Assembly: GCA_003151295.1 (NCBI GenBank)
Contig: PLXD01000240.1
Coordinates: 1-5,304, forward strand
Direction: 5' to 3'
DNA length: 5,304 nucleotides
DNA from: Chitinophagaceae bacterium
GTDB taxonomy: Bacteria; Bacteroidota; Bacteroidia; Chitinophagales; Chitinophagaceae
The notes below the pieces were generated by a model. The model made no database searches. It was not told the origin of the DNA and saw only the letters and a list, made by a program, of their open reading frames with translations. The first letter of the stretch is position 1. Each line of letters opens with the position of its first letter. Positions 1-5,304 of the stretch are shown here, piece after piece. A program made the translations under genes and the position numbers.

Positions 1-1004
1 AAAAGACCTTTGACCGCCAAAAACAATTGATGGACCAGCAAGTCATCTCGCGTTCCGAATTCGAACAAGCCGAGAGCGCACTTAAAACGGCAGAGGCTAG
101 TTATCTGGCGGCGGAACAGACTGTTAAAGGAAATGTCGCCGGTGTGGCGAGTGCACAGGCCAATCTCTCTATTGCCGCCAAGAACCTGAGCCGTACAACG
201 GTCGTATCGCCTATTGACGGCGTGATCTCCCTGCTGAGTGTAAAAAAGGGGGAAAGGGTAGTGGGCAGCAATATGATGACAGGTACGGAAATGATGCGGG
301 TGGCCGATATGAGTAAGATCGAAGCGATCGTGGATGTCGGTGAGAATGACATACCCAAAGTACACCTGGGAGATTCGGCCCTCATCGAAGTCGACGCTTA
401 CAATAATCGCAAATTCAAAGGAATTGTCACGCAGATAGCCAGCAGTGTCTCCACGACCACCGGCTCCACGACCACTATCTCAACGAACGATGTCACCAAT
501 TATAAGGTTCATATAAGACTGTCTCCCGATTCCTATAAGGATCTTATCGACCCGGCTCATCCCAAGAGTTTTCCCTTCCGGCCGGGAATGAGCGCCAGCG
601 CGGATATTCAGACACGAACACATATGAATGTACTGTCGGTGCCGATCAATGCCGTGACAACCCGGGAAAAAAATACGGATAATGTTGCCGGAGGTAAGAG
701 TGATAACCCCAAAGACGACCCTAAAGACGATCAGAAAGATCAGGCACCGGGTTCGGATAATTCCCGGAACTCCGTCGCCCCTGGAGACCTGGATATTGTC
801 GTGTTCGTATTGAAGCCCGATGGGACCGTGCAGAAGAAGAAAGTGAAAACGGACATACAGGATATTAACTACATAGAGATCGTCGATGGGCTCCCGGAAG
901 GCGATGAAGTGATCACAGGATCCTATACAACGGTCAGCAAGACGTTGAAAAATGGGATGAAGGTAAAAGTGGTCCCTAAAGACAAGTTGTTTGAAACGAA
1001 ATAA
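1..1004 (+). CDS. Periplasmic adaptor subunit of a tripartite efflux pump (HlyD/MacA type), 5'-partial
   Basis: This protein would bridge an inner-membrane pump (RND or MacB-type ABC) to a TolC-like outer membrane channel. The gene enters from the left edge; its first complete codon is at base 3, and 333 residues are visible before TAA. Counting from that codon, residues 1-60 are the descending helix of the coiled-coil hairpin (VISRSEFEQAES). Residues about 61-85 are the second half of the lipoyl domain (VVSPIDGVIS, then KKGERVVG). Residues about 95-215 are the beta-barrel domain (MRVADMSKIEA to FRPGMSASADI and LSVPINAV). Residues about 265-333 are the membrane-proximal domain (VLKPDGTV, EGDEVITG). 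A Ser/Thr-rich loop (about 147-165) and a Lys/Asp-rich insertion (about 222-262) interrupt these. The signal peptide or lipobox is outside the window. No pump gene follows; gpsA lies 72 bp downstream, so any pump or TolC partner must be upstream or elsewhere. Substrate and pump class cannot be told from this part. Confidence 0.93.
   Translation, partial: KTFDRQKQLMDQQVISRSEFEQAESALKTAEASYLAAEQTVKGNVAGVASAQANLSIAAKNLSRTTVVSPIDGVISLLSVKKGERVVGSNMMTGTEMMRVADMSKIEAIVDVGENDIPKVHLGDSALIEVDAYNNRKFKGIVTQIASSVSTTTGSTTTISTNDVTNYKVHIRLSPDSYKDLIDPAHPKSFPFRPGMSASADIQTRTHMNVLSVPINAVTTREKNTDNVAGGKSDNPKDDPKDDQKDQAPGSDNSRNSVAPGDLDIVVFVLKPDGTVQKKKVKTDIQDINYIEIVDGLPEGDEVITGSYTTVSKTLKNGMKVKVVPKDKLFETK
708..743 (+). 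repeat. 12-bp imperfect tandem repeat encoding PKDD-PKDD-QKDQ
   Basis: Three consecutive four-codon units inside the adaptor gene encode PKDD, PKDD and QKDQ. The first two differ only by silent changes; the third is more diverged. The repeat lies in a hydrophilic, probably disordered insertion between the beta-barrel and membrane-proximal domains, where length is probably variable between relatives. Confidence 0.7.
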
Positions 1005-1076
1005 CGGGATGAACGCCTTTATACTAATAGAAGCTGTAATACAAATAAAAGCCGTAAGATTGCCTTCACAAAATCG

Positions 1077-2126
1077 ATGATCAATATGATTCGTTTCGGA
1101 ATTATCGGCAGTGGGAGTTGGGCTACGGCCCTGGCGAAGATCCTTACGGATAATCATTTTCCCATTAATTGGTGTGTCAGGAACGAGGCCCTTGTCAGTC
1201 ACCTGCAGACACGCCATCACAATCCCCATTACCTGAGTTCTGTCTATTTTAATACGTCACTCCTATCTCTCAGCCACCGGGTCAGCGAGACAGTAGCGGC
1301 TTCCGATTGCATTTTGATCGCTGTTCCTTCGGCCTATGTGGCCGCTACGCTGGCCGACCTGCCCCTGGCCGCTTTTGAGAATAAGAAAGTGATCTCCGCC
1401 GTGAAGGGGATCCTGCCTGAGCAAAATCAGCTCCTGAACGAGTATCTCAAGGCGGTATTCGCGCTGCCCCTGGAAAATTATTTTACCGTCATGGGCCCCT
1501 GTCATGCGGAAGAGGTAGCGGCAGAAAAACTTTCCTACCTGACCTTTTCCGGTAAAGATGAAATGGCTACCCGCGAAATAGCCGCGTGCTTTGCGACGGA
1601 ATACCTGAATACCGTTGTGAACGATGATATTTATGGGGTGCAGTATGCGGCCATCCTCAAAAACATCTATGCGTTGGGATCGGGTATCGCCCATGGCCTG
1701 GAGTATGGGGATAATTTTTTAAGCGTGCTGATCGCAAATTGCGCCGATGAGATGGCCGGCTTCCTGCTTAAAGTCGGGATAAAACATATGGAAGTCGGGA
1801 TCCATCAAAAGCAGGATCCCGCATCTGATAAGAAGAGCGCAAACTATGCGGCTTCCGTCTACCTGGGGGATTTGCTGGTCACCTGTTACTCTTTATACAG
1901 CAGGAACAGGACCTTCGGAAATATGATCGGCAAGGGGTATTCCGTCAGGGCTGCGCAGCTGGAATTGAATATGGTTGCGGAAGGATATAATGCCAGCAAA
2001 TGTATTTACCTGATCAACAAGGAAGTAGGGGCGGAAATGCCCATTGCCGGCATGATCTACCGGATTTTATGGGAAAATGTTAACGCGCAGGATGGATTTA
2101 AACAAATTGAGCCTTACCTTGTCTAG
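1077..2126 (+). CDS. gpsA: NAD(P)H-dependent glycerol-3-phosphate dehydrogenase
   Basis: This cytoplasmic enzyme reduces dihydroxyacetone phosphate to sn-glycerol-3-phosphate, the backbone of phospholipids. The product is 349 residues, close to the usual 330-350. The N-terminal Rossmann fold shows the nucleotide-binding motif GIIGSGSWATALA (residues 8-20). SAVKGILPE (107-115) carries the first conserved lysine, K110, and GPCHAEEVA (140-148) is the Bacteroidota form of the GPSxAxEV motif. The C-terminal helical domain has the likely catalytic lysine K195 in AAILKNIYALGSGIAHGL. It also has LGDLLVTC (263-270) with D265, SRNRTFG (275-281), and AEGYNASKCIY (301-311). The start is ATG at 1077; ATG at 1086, giving MIRFGIIG, is equally plausible because neither has a Shine-Dalgarno sequence. 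It follows the adaptor gene by 72 bp with no visible terminator, so cotranscription is possible. A frameshifted relic of a second gpsA 3' end lies just downstream. Confidence 0.97.
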   Translation: MINMIRFGIIGSGSWATALAKILTDNHFPINWCVRNEALVSHLQTRHHNPHYLSSVYFNTSLLSLSHRVSETVAASDCILIAVPSAYVAATLADLPLAAFENKKVISAVKGILPEQNQLLNEYLKAVFALPLENYFTVMGPCHAEEVAAEKLSYLTFSGKDEMATREIAACFATEYLNTVVNDDIYGVQYAAILKNIYALGSGIAHGLEYGDNFLSVLIANCADEMAGFLLKVGIKHMEVGIHQKQDPASDKKSANYAASVYLGDLLVTCYSLYSRNRTFGNMIGKGYSVRAAQLELNMVAEGYNASKCIYLINKEVGAEMPIAGMIYRILWENVNAQDGFKQIEPYLV

Positions 2127-2161
2127 CCGACGGCACCATTAGGTCCTGCATGCATTCTCAA

Positions 2162-2250
2162 ATGCTTATTGCGGAAACAATCTATCGCATATCATGAAAA
2201 ATGTTAAAGTTCTGCAAGGCTTTAAACAAATAGAGCCCTTTCTCGTCTGA
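2162..2250 (+). pseudogene. Decayed 3'-terminal fragment of a second gpsA copy
   Basis: This stretch aligns with the last 30 codons of the intact gpsA (2037-2126), with about 63 of 90 positions identical by hand count and one single-base deletion. The first part reads MLIAETIYRIS in the frame of 2162, against MPIAGMIYRIL in gpsA. After the deletion near 2195-2199 the frame shifts, and the rest reads KNVKVLQGFKQIEPFLV then TGA, against ENVNAQDGFKQIEPYLV then TAG. With the frame corrected, about 18 of 29 residues match. Many differences are at third codon positions (cgg/cgc, tac/tat, gga/ggc, cct/ccc, ctt/ctc), so both copies probably evolved as coding sequence before this one decayed. Similarity fades upstream of about 2156. 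No enzyme could be made from it; an 18-residue peptide from ATG 2194 is possible on paper but unlikely. Confidence 0.8.
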
Positions 2251-2278
2251 TGGCATAGGATATGCTTACATGATGAAA

Positions 2279-2296
2279 TATTACACGTATTACAGG
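2279..2296. repeat. 9-bp tandem direct repeat (TATTACACG / TATTACAGG)
   Basis: Two adjacent 9-bp units match at 8 of 9 positions. They lie between the gpsA relic and the ATG of the small ORF at 2310, 14 bp before that ATG. It could be paired regulator half-sites or a chance repeat in AT-rich sequence; the sequence does not decide. Confidence 0.3.
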
Positions 2297-2309
2297 ATAA
2301 ACATTTTTT

Positions 2310-2585
2310 ATGATGCCGATTTCTTATCAGGGATTCGGGTTCACGGCCATCCTCCTGATGCTGATGATCCTTATAGTTGCCCAGGGCCTGCGGTTCGTTA
2401 GAGAGCGTCTTCAAGATCGCCCTCAGGAACGTTTTAAAGATCGTCTTCAGCGGAAGAGGGGCTCCCCGGGAAGTTCTTTTTCCACGAAGAACAGATCGGC
2501 TGCTATTCCATCTGCCAGTAGTCTCCCTTCCCTTGAGAGGGTGAACCTCAATCCCAACCGCTCCAGTTTGCCCGTATCCAGGTAG
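2310..2585 (+). CDS. Possible small single-pass membrane protein (91 aa), unrecognised
   Basis: I do not recognise this protein. The ORF opens with two ATG codons (2310 and 2313). Residues about 10-30 (GFTAILLMLMILIVAQGLRF) form one strongly hydrophobic segment, followed at once by an Arg-rich stretch. By the positive-inside rule the tail would be cytoplasmic. Residues 32-47 are two charged 8-residue repeats (ERLQDRPQ, ERFKDRLQ) that could form an amphipathic helix; the rest is Ser/Pro-rich and low in information. The first 46 codons lie in otherwise gene-free sequence, but the last 139 bp run antisense into the 3' end of hemW. No clear Shine-Dalgarno or TAnnTTTG box precedes it. For: the hydrophobic segment and the in-phase repeat. 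Against: the antisense overlap, the bland tail and the decayed neighbourhood. It could equally be a gene remnant running into hemW antisense sequence. Confidence 0.35.
   Translation: MMPISYQGFGFTAILLMLMILIVAQGLRFVRERLQDRPQERFKDRLQRKRGSPGSSFSTKNRSAAIPSASSLPSLERVNLNPNRSSLPVSR
2403..2450. repeat. 24-bp imperfect tandem repeat at the hemW 3' end
   Basis: Units 2403-2426 and 2427-2450 match at 19 of 24 positions. In the + frame of the small ORF they encode ERLQDRPQ and ERFKDRLQ. On the minus strand the second unit contains the hemW stop codon (tca at 2447-2449 on the + strand), and the first unit has the same triplet in phase at 2423-2425. This suggests a local duplication that copied the end of hemW, or a repeat born within the small ORF. 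Confidence 0.7.
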
Positions 2586-3607
2586 GCAATGGCTTTTTTT
2601 CCCAATGAAGCACTCACTTCGGGACCGAATCTCCGCGATACGTGGTCCAGATCTAAACCCTCCGCCGTCCGTAAGGAGATCATGATATATTCGTTCAGCT
2701 TTTGAAGGCTTGTCAGCACTTCTTTTTCCGGCATCAACAGGCCTTTCATGACCGCTTCGATATACTGTCCGTTATGGCTTGGGTTCCATTCCCGGGACTC
2801 GCTGTTATAGGAATGGGCGGAAGGCCCCAGTCCCAGGTATTTTTTTCCCTGCCAGTAAGCGGAATTGTGCCGGCTTCTTTTCCCCGGCAGGGCGAAATTC
2901 GAGATCTCATAATGCTCATAGCCTGCTTCTTCCAGCCAGCCCATCAGCAGCAGGAATTGCCGGGCCTGGTCATCCGGGTCCGTAGGGCTGACCTTTCTTT
3001 TCCGGATCATTTTATCCAGAGCCGTCCTTGGCTCCACGGTCAGGGCATAGCAGGAAAGATGCGGAATGTTCATTGAAACGGCCTGCCTGACATTCTTTTC
3101 CCAATGGCTGTCCGTCAGGCCGGGTGTTCCGTAAATGAGATCGATGCTGATATCGGAGAATCCTTCCTCCTGTGCCAGCCTGATGCTGTTAAGGGCCTGC
3201 CCTGCATTATGTGCGCGATTCATCCATTCCAGGTCTTCTTCGAAAAAGGATTGGACGCCGATGCTCAGCCGGTTGATCCCCGAAACTTTCCAAACATTCA
3301 GTTTAACTGCACGAATGTCATCGGGATTGGCCTCGAGCGTGATTTCGGCCTGCCCGTCTATGCTGAATGTTCTCCTTAACTCGCAGACTATACGGTCCAA
3401 TTCCTCCCCGGTTAACAGAGACGGAGTGCCGCCTCCGAAATAGACCGTTTCAACCCTTTCCGTTCCGATATATTTTTTGCGAAGCTCTATTTCTTTCAAT
3501 AAAGCCATTACAAAATCGTTTTTACGTTGCAAAGAAGTGGAGAAGTGGAAGTTGCAATAATGGCAGGCCTGTTTGCAAAAGGGGATATGAAGATAGATGC
3601 CTGCCAT
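2447..3607 (-). CDS. hemW: Radical SAM family heme chaperone HemW
   Basis: HemW belongs to the HemN-like radical SAM family; characterised members bind heme and hand it to target proteins, and they lack coproporphyrinogen dehydrogenase activity. The product is 386 residues. The N-terminus carries the [4Fe-4S] motif CKQACHYC (C11, C15, C18) followed by NF, the CxxxCxxCxF spacing typical of HemW. YFGGGTPSLL (56-65) is the SAM-binding glycine motif. Further family signatures are EANPDD (92-97), SIGVQSF (115-121), DLIYGTPG (156-163), YEISNFA (233-239), HNSAYW (247-252) and LGLGPSAHSY (258-267). Residues about 300-366 match the HemN C-terminal domain (NEYIMISLRTAEGLDL). About 12 residues after DLFF look like an unconserved tail ending at the 24-bp repeat. 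The ATG at 3607 has an A-rich leader without Shine-Dalgarno, usual for this phylum. It is divergent from the Omp85-like gene and converges on the gpsA region. Confidence 0.96.
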   Translation of the reverse strand: MAGIYLHIPFCKQACHYCNFHFSTSLQRKNDFVMALLKEIELRKKYIGTERVETVYFGGGTPSLLTGEELDRIVCELRRTFSIDGQAEITLEANPDDIRAVKLNVWKVSGINRLSIGVQSFFEEDLEWMNRAHNAGQALNSIRLAQEEGFSDISIDLIYGTPGLTDSHWEKNVRQAVSMNIPHLSCYALTVEPRTALDKMIRKRKVSPTDPDDQARQFLLLMGWLEEAGYEHYEISNFALPGKRSRHNSAYWQGKKYLGLGPSAHSYNSESREWNPSHNGQYIEAVMKGLLMPEKEVLTSLQKLNEYIMISLRTAEGLDLDHVSRRFGPEVSASLGKKAIAYLDTGKLERLGLRFTLSREGRLLADGIAADLFFVEKELPGEPLFR

Positions 3608-3617
3608 ACGATTTGAC

Positions 3618-3625
3618 TATTTTTG
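3618..3625 (+). promoter_or_regulatory. Candidate Bacteroidota -7 box (TATTTTTG) for the Omp85-like gene
   Basis: The eight bases fit TAnnTTTG, the -7 element used by the Bacteroidota primary sigma factor. The site lies 29 bp before the ATG at 3655, in the 47-bp divergent gap, which would give a leader of about 20-25 bases. No TTTG element is seen at the expected distance of about 19-21 bp upstream, so the call is tentative. Confidence 0.35.
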
Positions 3626-3644
3626 GGGGTATTACAAGAATTCT

Positions 3645-3649
3645 GAGGT
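3645..3649 (+). promoter_or_regulatory. Shine-Dalgarno-like GAGGT before the Omp85-like start
   Basis: GAGGT lies five bases before the ATG at 3655. It supports that start over the long upstream extension of the same open frame, which would run antisense through the first 240 bp of hemW. Confidence 0.4.
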
Positions 3650-3654
3650 CAGGA

Positions 3655-5280
3655 ATGGCAAAGTTAAAGGTATATGGCTGTACAATTCTATTAGTGCTAT
3701 TGATTGGCAATCACGAGAGCTTTGCTCAATATTCTTTGCGCGTGATCCCCCAGGACAAGGATTCGCTGTTCAACCCGAACACGCTGGGGCTGGAAACTTC
3801 TTTCAGGAACCAGGTGGTTTGCATGGAATATATCAGCCGCATACCCGCTATCCTTCAGGCAAGAGGCTATATGACGGTCTCCGTGGACAGTCTGTCGTTC
3901 GATGATAAAAAAGCCGTTATCCATTTATATATCGGCGAGGTTTACCGGTGGGCCTATATCAATACCCGGCAGGTGGACCCCGTCCTGCTCATGGCGGTAA
4001 ACTGGAATGCAAAATACTTTTCCGGCAGGCCGCTGAATTTTCAGCAATTCCGGCAAGAGCAGCAGCTTCTGCTCAATTACCTGGAGAATAATGGTTATCC
4101 CTTCGCGAAGATCAGCCTGGACAGTATCCGGCTCAGGGATAACATGGAAGTGTCGGCCAACCTCAAAATCGATAAAGGCCCCTTGTACCATATCGACAGT
4201 ATTCGCGTATACGGGAATGCGAAAATATCCAATGCGTTTCTGCAACGCTACCTGAATATCCCGAATGGCAGCATCTATCATAAAGACAAGTTACAGCTTA
4301 TCAATAAGCGACTGATCGAATTGCCTTATGTGGAGGAAAAACAGCCCTGGACCCTCACCATGCTCGCTACGGGCTCCGTGCTCAACCTGTACCTGAAGCC
4401 TAAAAAGAGCAGCCAGATCGATGTGCTGGTGGGTTTCCTTCCTGCCACCAACGAATTGACCGGCAATAAGCTGCTTGTTACCGGGCAGGCGACTGTAAAT
4501 CTTCGGAATGCTTTTGGCAACGGGGAAAGCCTGAGCCTGAACTGGCAACAATTGCAACCTAAGACCCCCCAGCTGGATCTTAGTTTTGTGCAGCCTTACC
4601 TGTTCAATTCACCGTTTGGCCTGAACGCAGCCTTTGATCTGCTGAAACAGGATTCTTCCTATATAAATATCAATGCCCAGGTGGGAATGCAATATTCGAT
4701 GTCGACAACACAGACCACGAGTGTATTCCTGCAATCCAAATCCACCAACGTTTTGAATGTCGATACCCTGGCGGTTATTGCCAGCCATGCCCTGCCCGTC
4801 GAAGCGGATCTCAGTTCGTTGGGACTGGGCATTGACTATGAGTTCAATAACACAAACTACCGTTTCAACCCGAGAAGGGGCAATGAGCTCTCGTTCTATG
4901 GCATGGCGGGTACCAGGCAAATACGCAGGAACAGCGCTATCGTCAATCTGACCGACCCTTCGGATTCCGGCTTTAACTTTAATTCTTTATACGATACGGT
5001 CAAGCTAAGCTCTTATGAATTCGAGGTGAAGATTGCGGCCGCGCATTATTTCCCCCTGTCCGGCGCCTCCACCCTGAAACTGGGCTTTAACGGAGGGGTA
5101 TTCAGCAGCCCCAATCCTTTCCGCAACGAGTTGTTCCTGATCGGGGGATATAGGCTGCTTCGGGGCTTTGATGAACAGAGTATCCTGGCAGCCCAATATG
5201 CGGTAGGCACCCTGGAATACCGTTACCTGGTGGGGATGAATTCCTTCTTTTTCTCCTTTGTGGATCTGGGATGGGCCTAA
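3655..5280 (+). CDS. Omp85/BamA-TamA family outer membrane protein, apparently cut short by an in-frame stop
   Basis: Omp85 proteins are outer membrane beta-barrels with periplasmic POTRA domains that insert or translocate other proteins. The ORF encodes 541 residues. Residues 1-24 form a signal peptide (KLKVYGC, then TILLVLLIG) with likely cleavage after SFA. Residues about 27-175 are a poorly conserved POTRA-like part (ILQARGYMTVSVDSLSF; LLLNYLENNGYPFAKIS). Residues about 178-250 look like a typical POTRA domain (YHIDSIRVYGNAKISNAFLQ). From about 252 to the end, alternating hydrophobic and aromatic strands make the barrel. GYRLLRGFDEQS (498-509) holds the Omp85 RGF motif of loop L6 (R503, G504, F505). 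In this family several strands and a C-terminal beta-signal follow L6. Here TAA comes only 36 residues later, after FVDLGWA, and the same frame continues with NNVSGYNL to the window edge. That suggests a nonsense mutation or sequence error. The start is ATG 3655, set by the signal peptide and the GAGGT upstream. Client and partners are unknown; it is too diverged to be called BamA itself. Confidence 0.88.
   Translation: MAKLKVYGCTILLVLLIGNHESFAQYSLRVIPQDKDSLFNPNTLGLETSFRNQVVCMEYISRIPAILQARGYMTVSVDSLSFDDKKAVIHLYIGEVYRWAYINTRQVDPVLLMAVNWNAKYFSGRPLNFQQFRQEQQLLLNYLENNGYPFAKISLDSIRLRDNMEVSANLKIDKGPLYHIDSIRVYGNAKISNAFLQRYLNIPNGSIYHKDKLQLINKRLIELPYVEEKQPWTLTMLATGSVLNLYLKPKKSSQIDVLVGFLPATNELTGNKLLVTGQATVNLRNAFGNGESLSLNWQQLQPKTPQLDLSFVQPYLFNSPFGLNAAFDLLKQDSSYININAQVGMQYSMSTTQTTSVFLQSKSTNVLNVDTLAVIASHALPVEADLSSLGLGIDYEFNNTNYRFNPRRGNELSFYGMAGTRQIRRNSAIVNLTDPSDSGFNFNSLYDTVKLSSYEFEVKIAAAHYFPLSGASTLKLGFNGGVFSSPNPFRNELFLIGGYRLLRGFDEQSILAAQYAVGTLEYRYLVGMNSFFFSFVDLGWA
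3659..3666 (-). promoter_or_regulatory. Candidate Bacteroidota -7 box (TAACTTTG) for hemW
   Basis: On the minus strand these eight bases read TAACTTTG, an exact TAnnTTTG match 51 bp upstream of the hemW ATG. They lie inside the first codons of the Omp85-like gene, so the two divergent promoters would overlap. The upstream TTTG partner is not seen at the usual spacing. Confidence 0.3.
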
Positions 5281-5304
5281 AATAACGTATCGGGGTACAA
5301 CCTT

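Noticed and set aside
1005..1076. Terminator or promoter between the adaptor gene and gpsA
   Set aside because: I found no stem-loop with a T-run. The best -7-like match (TAAGATTG, 1055-1062) has one mismatch and lies only 14 bp before the start, too close to be convincing.
480..1229. 249-residue open frame on the minus strand
   Set aside because: It lies antisense to the adaptor and the start of gpsA, both clear family members, and shows no domain-like pattern.
1494..1520. GPCHAEEVA instead of GPSxAxEV in GpsA as an active-site change
   Set aside because: As I recall, cysteine at this position is normal in Bacteroidota GpsA, and the other key residues (K110, K195, D265) are in place.
2194..2250. 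18-residue peptide gene (MKNVKVLQ...)
   Set aside because: Its sequence is the out-of-phase tail of the gpsA relic, so the ATG is a by-product of the base deletion.
2251..2446. Bidirectional terminator for gpsA and hemW
   Set aside because: Only very short inverted matches (GCCCaGGGC near 2378-2386, AAGA/TCTT near 2437-2447) are present and none is followed by a T-run.
3367..3654. Long N-terminal extension of the Omp85-like open frame
   Set aside because: It overlaps hemW antisense, and the signal peptide begins exactly at ATG 3655 with GAGGT upstream.
3682..3684. Cys10 of the Omp85-like protein as a lipobox
   Set aside because: The preceding residues (KVYG) and the position before the hydrophobic core do not fit a lipobox; an ordinary signal peptide ending at SFA fits better.
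5271..5304. Frameshift rather than a nonsense change at the Omp85 stop
   Set aside because: The same frame continues with family-like NNVSGYNL, while shifting the frame after GCC gives KITYRGT, which fits less well.

Overview
The window looks like an ordinary chromosomal stretch of a Bacteroidota bacterium, most likely near the Chitinophagaceae. This rests on the style of its proteins: a Bacteroidota-type adaptor with a Ser/Thr-rich loop, a GpsA with the GPCHAEEVA and NYAASVYLGDLL signatures, and a HemW opening MAGIYLHIPFCKQACHYC. The mostly missing Shine-Dalgarno sequences and two TAnnTTTG promoter-like boxes agree with it. The assignment is by recollection of these families, not by a search.

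Layout. Bases 1-1004 (+) hold the C-terminal 333 residues of a periplasmic adaptor (HlyD/MacA type) of a tripartite efflux pump; its N-terminus lies outside the window. After 72 bp comes gpsA (1077-2126, +), glycerol-3-phosphate dehydrogenase, which makes sn-glycerol-3-phosphate for phospholipids. The next 320 bp (2127-2446) is the most unusual part. It holds a decayed second copy of the gpsA 3' end (about 2162-2250), a 9-bp direct repeat, and a possible small one-helix membrane protein ORF (2310-2585). That ORF carries a 24-bp tandem repeat and runs antisense into the end of hemW. hemW (2447-3607, -), a radical SAM heme chaperone, converges on this region. A 47-bp divergent gap separates hemW from an Omp85/BamA-like outer membrane protein (3655-5280, +).

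The Omp85-like gene ends at a TAA (5278-5280) that appears to fall inside the barrel. The same frame continues to the window edge with family-like sequence (NNVSGYNL). The gene may therefore carry a nonsense mutation or a sequencing error, or belong to a truncated family variant.

The genes do not form one pathway. They are a mix of envelope functions (efflux adaptor, Omp85 protein, phospholipid precursor synthesis) and heme-related housekeeping. I see no CRISPR array, tRNA, rRNA, insertion sequence or obvious new defence or mobile system. The items most worth a second look are the gpsA relic and the in-frame stop in the Omp85 gene.
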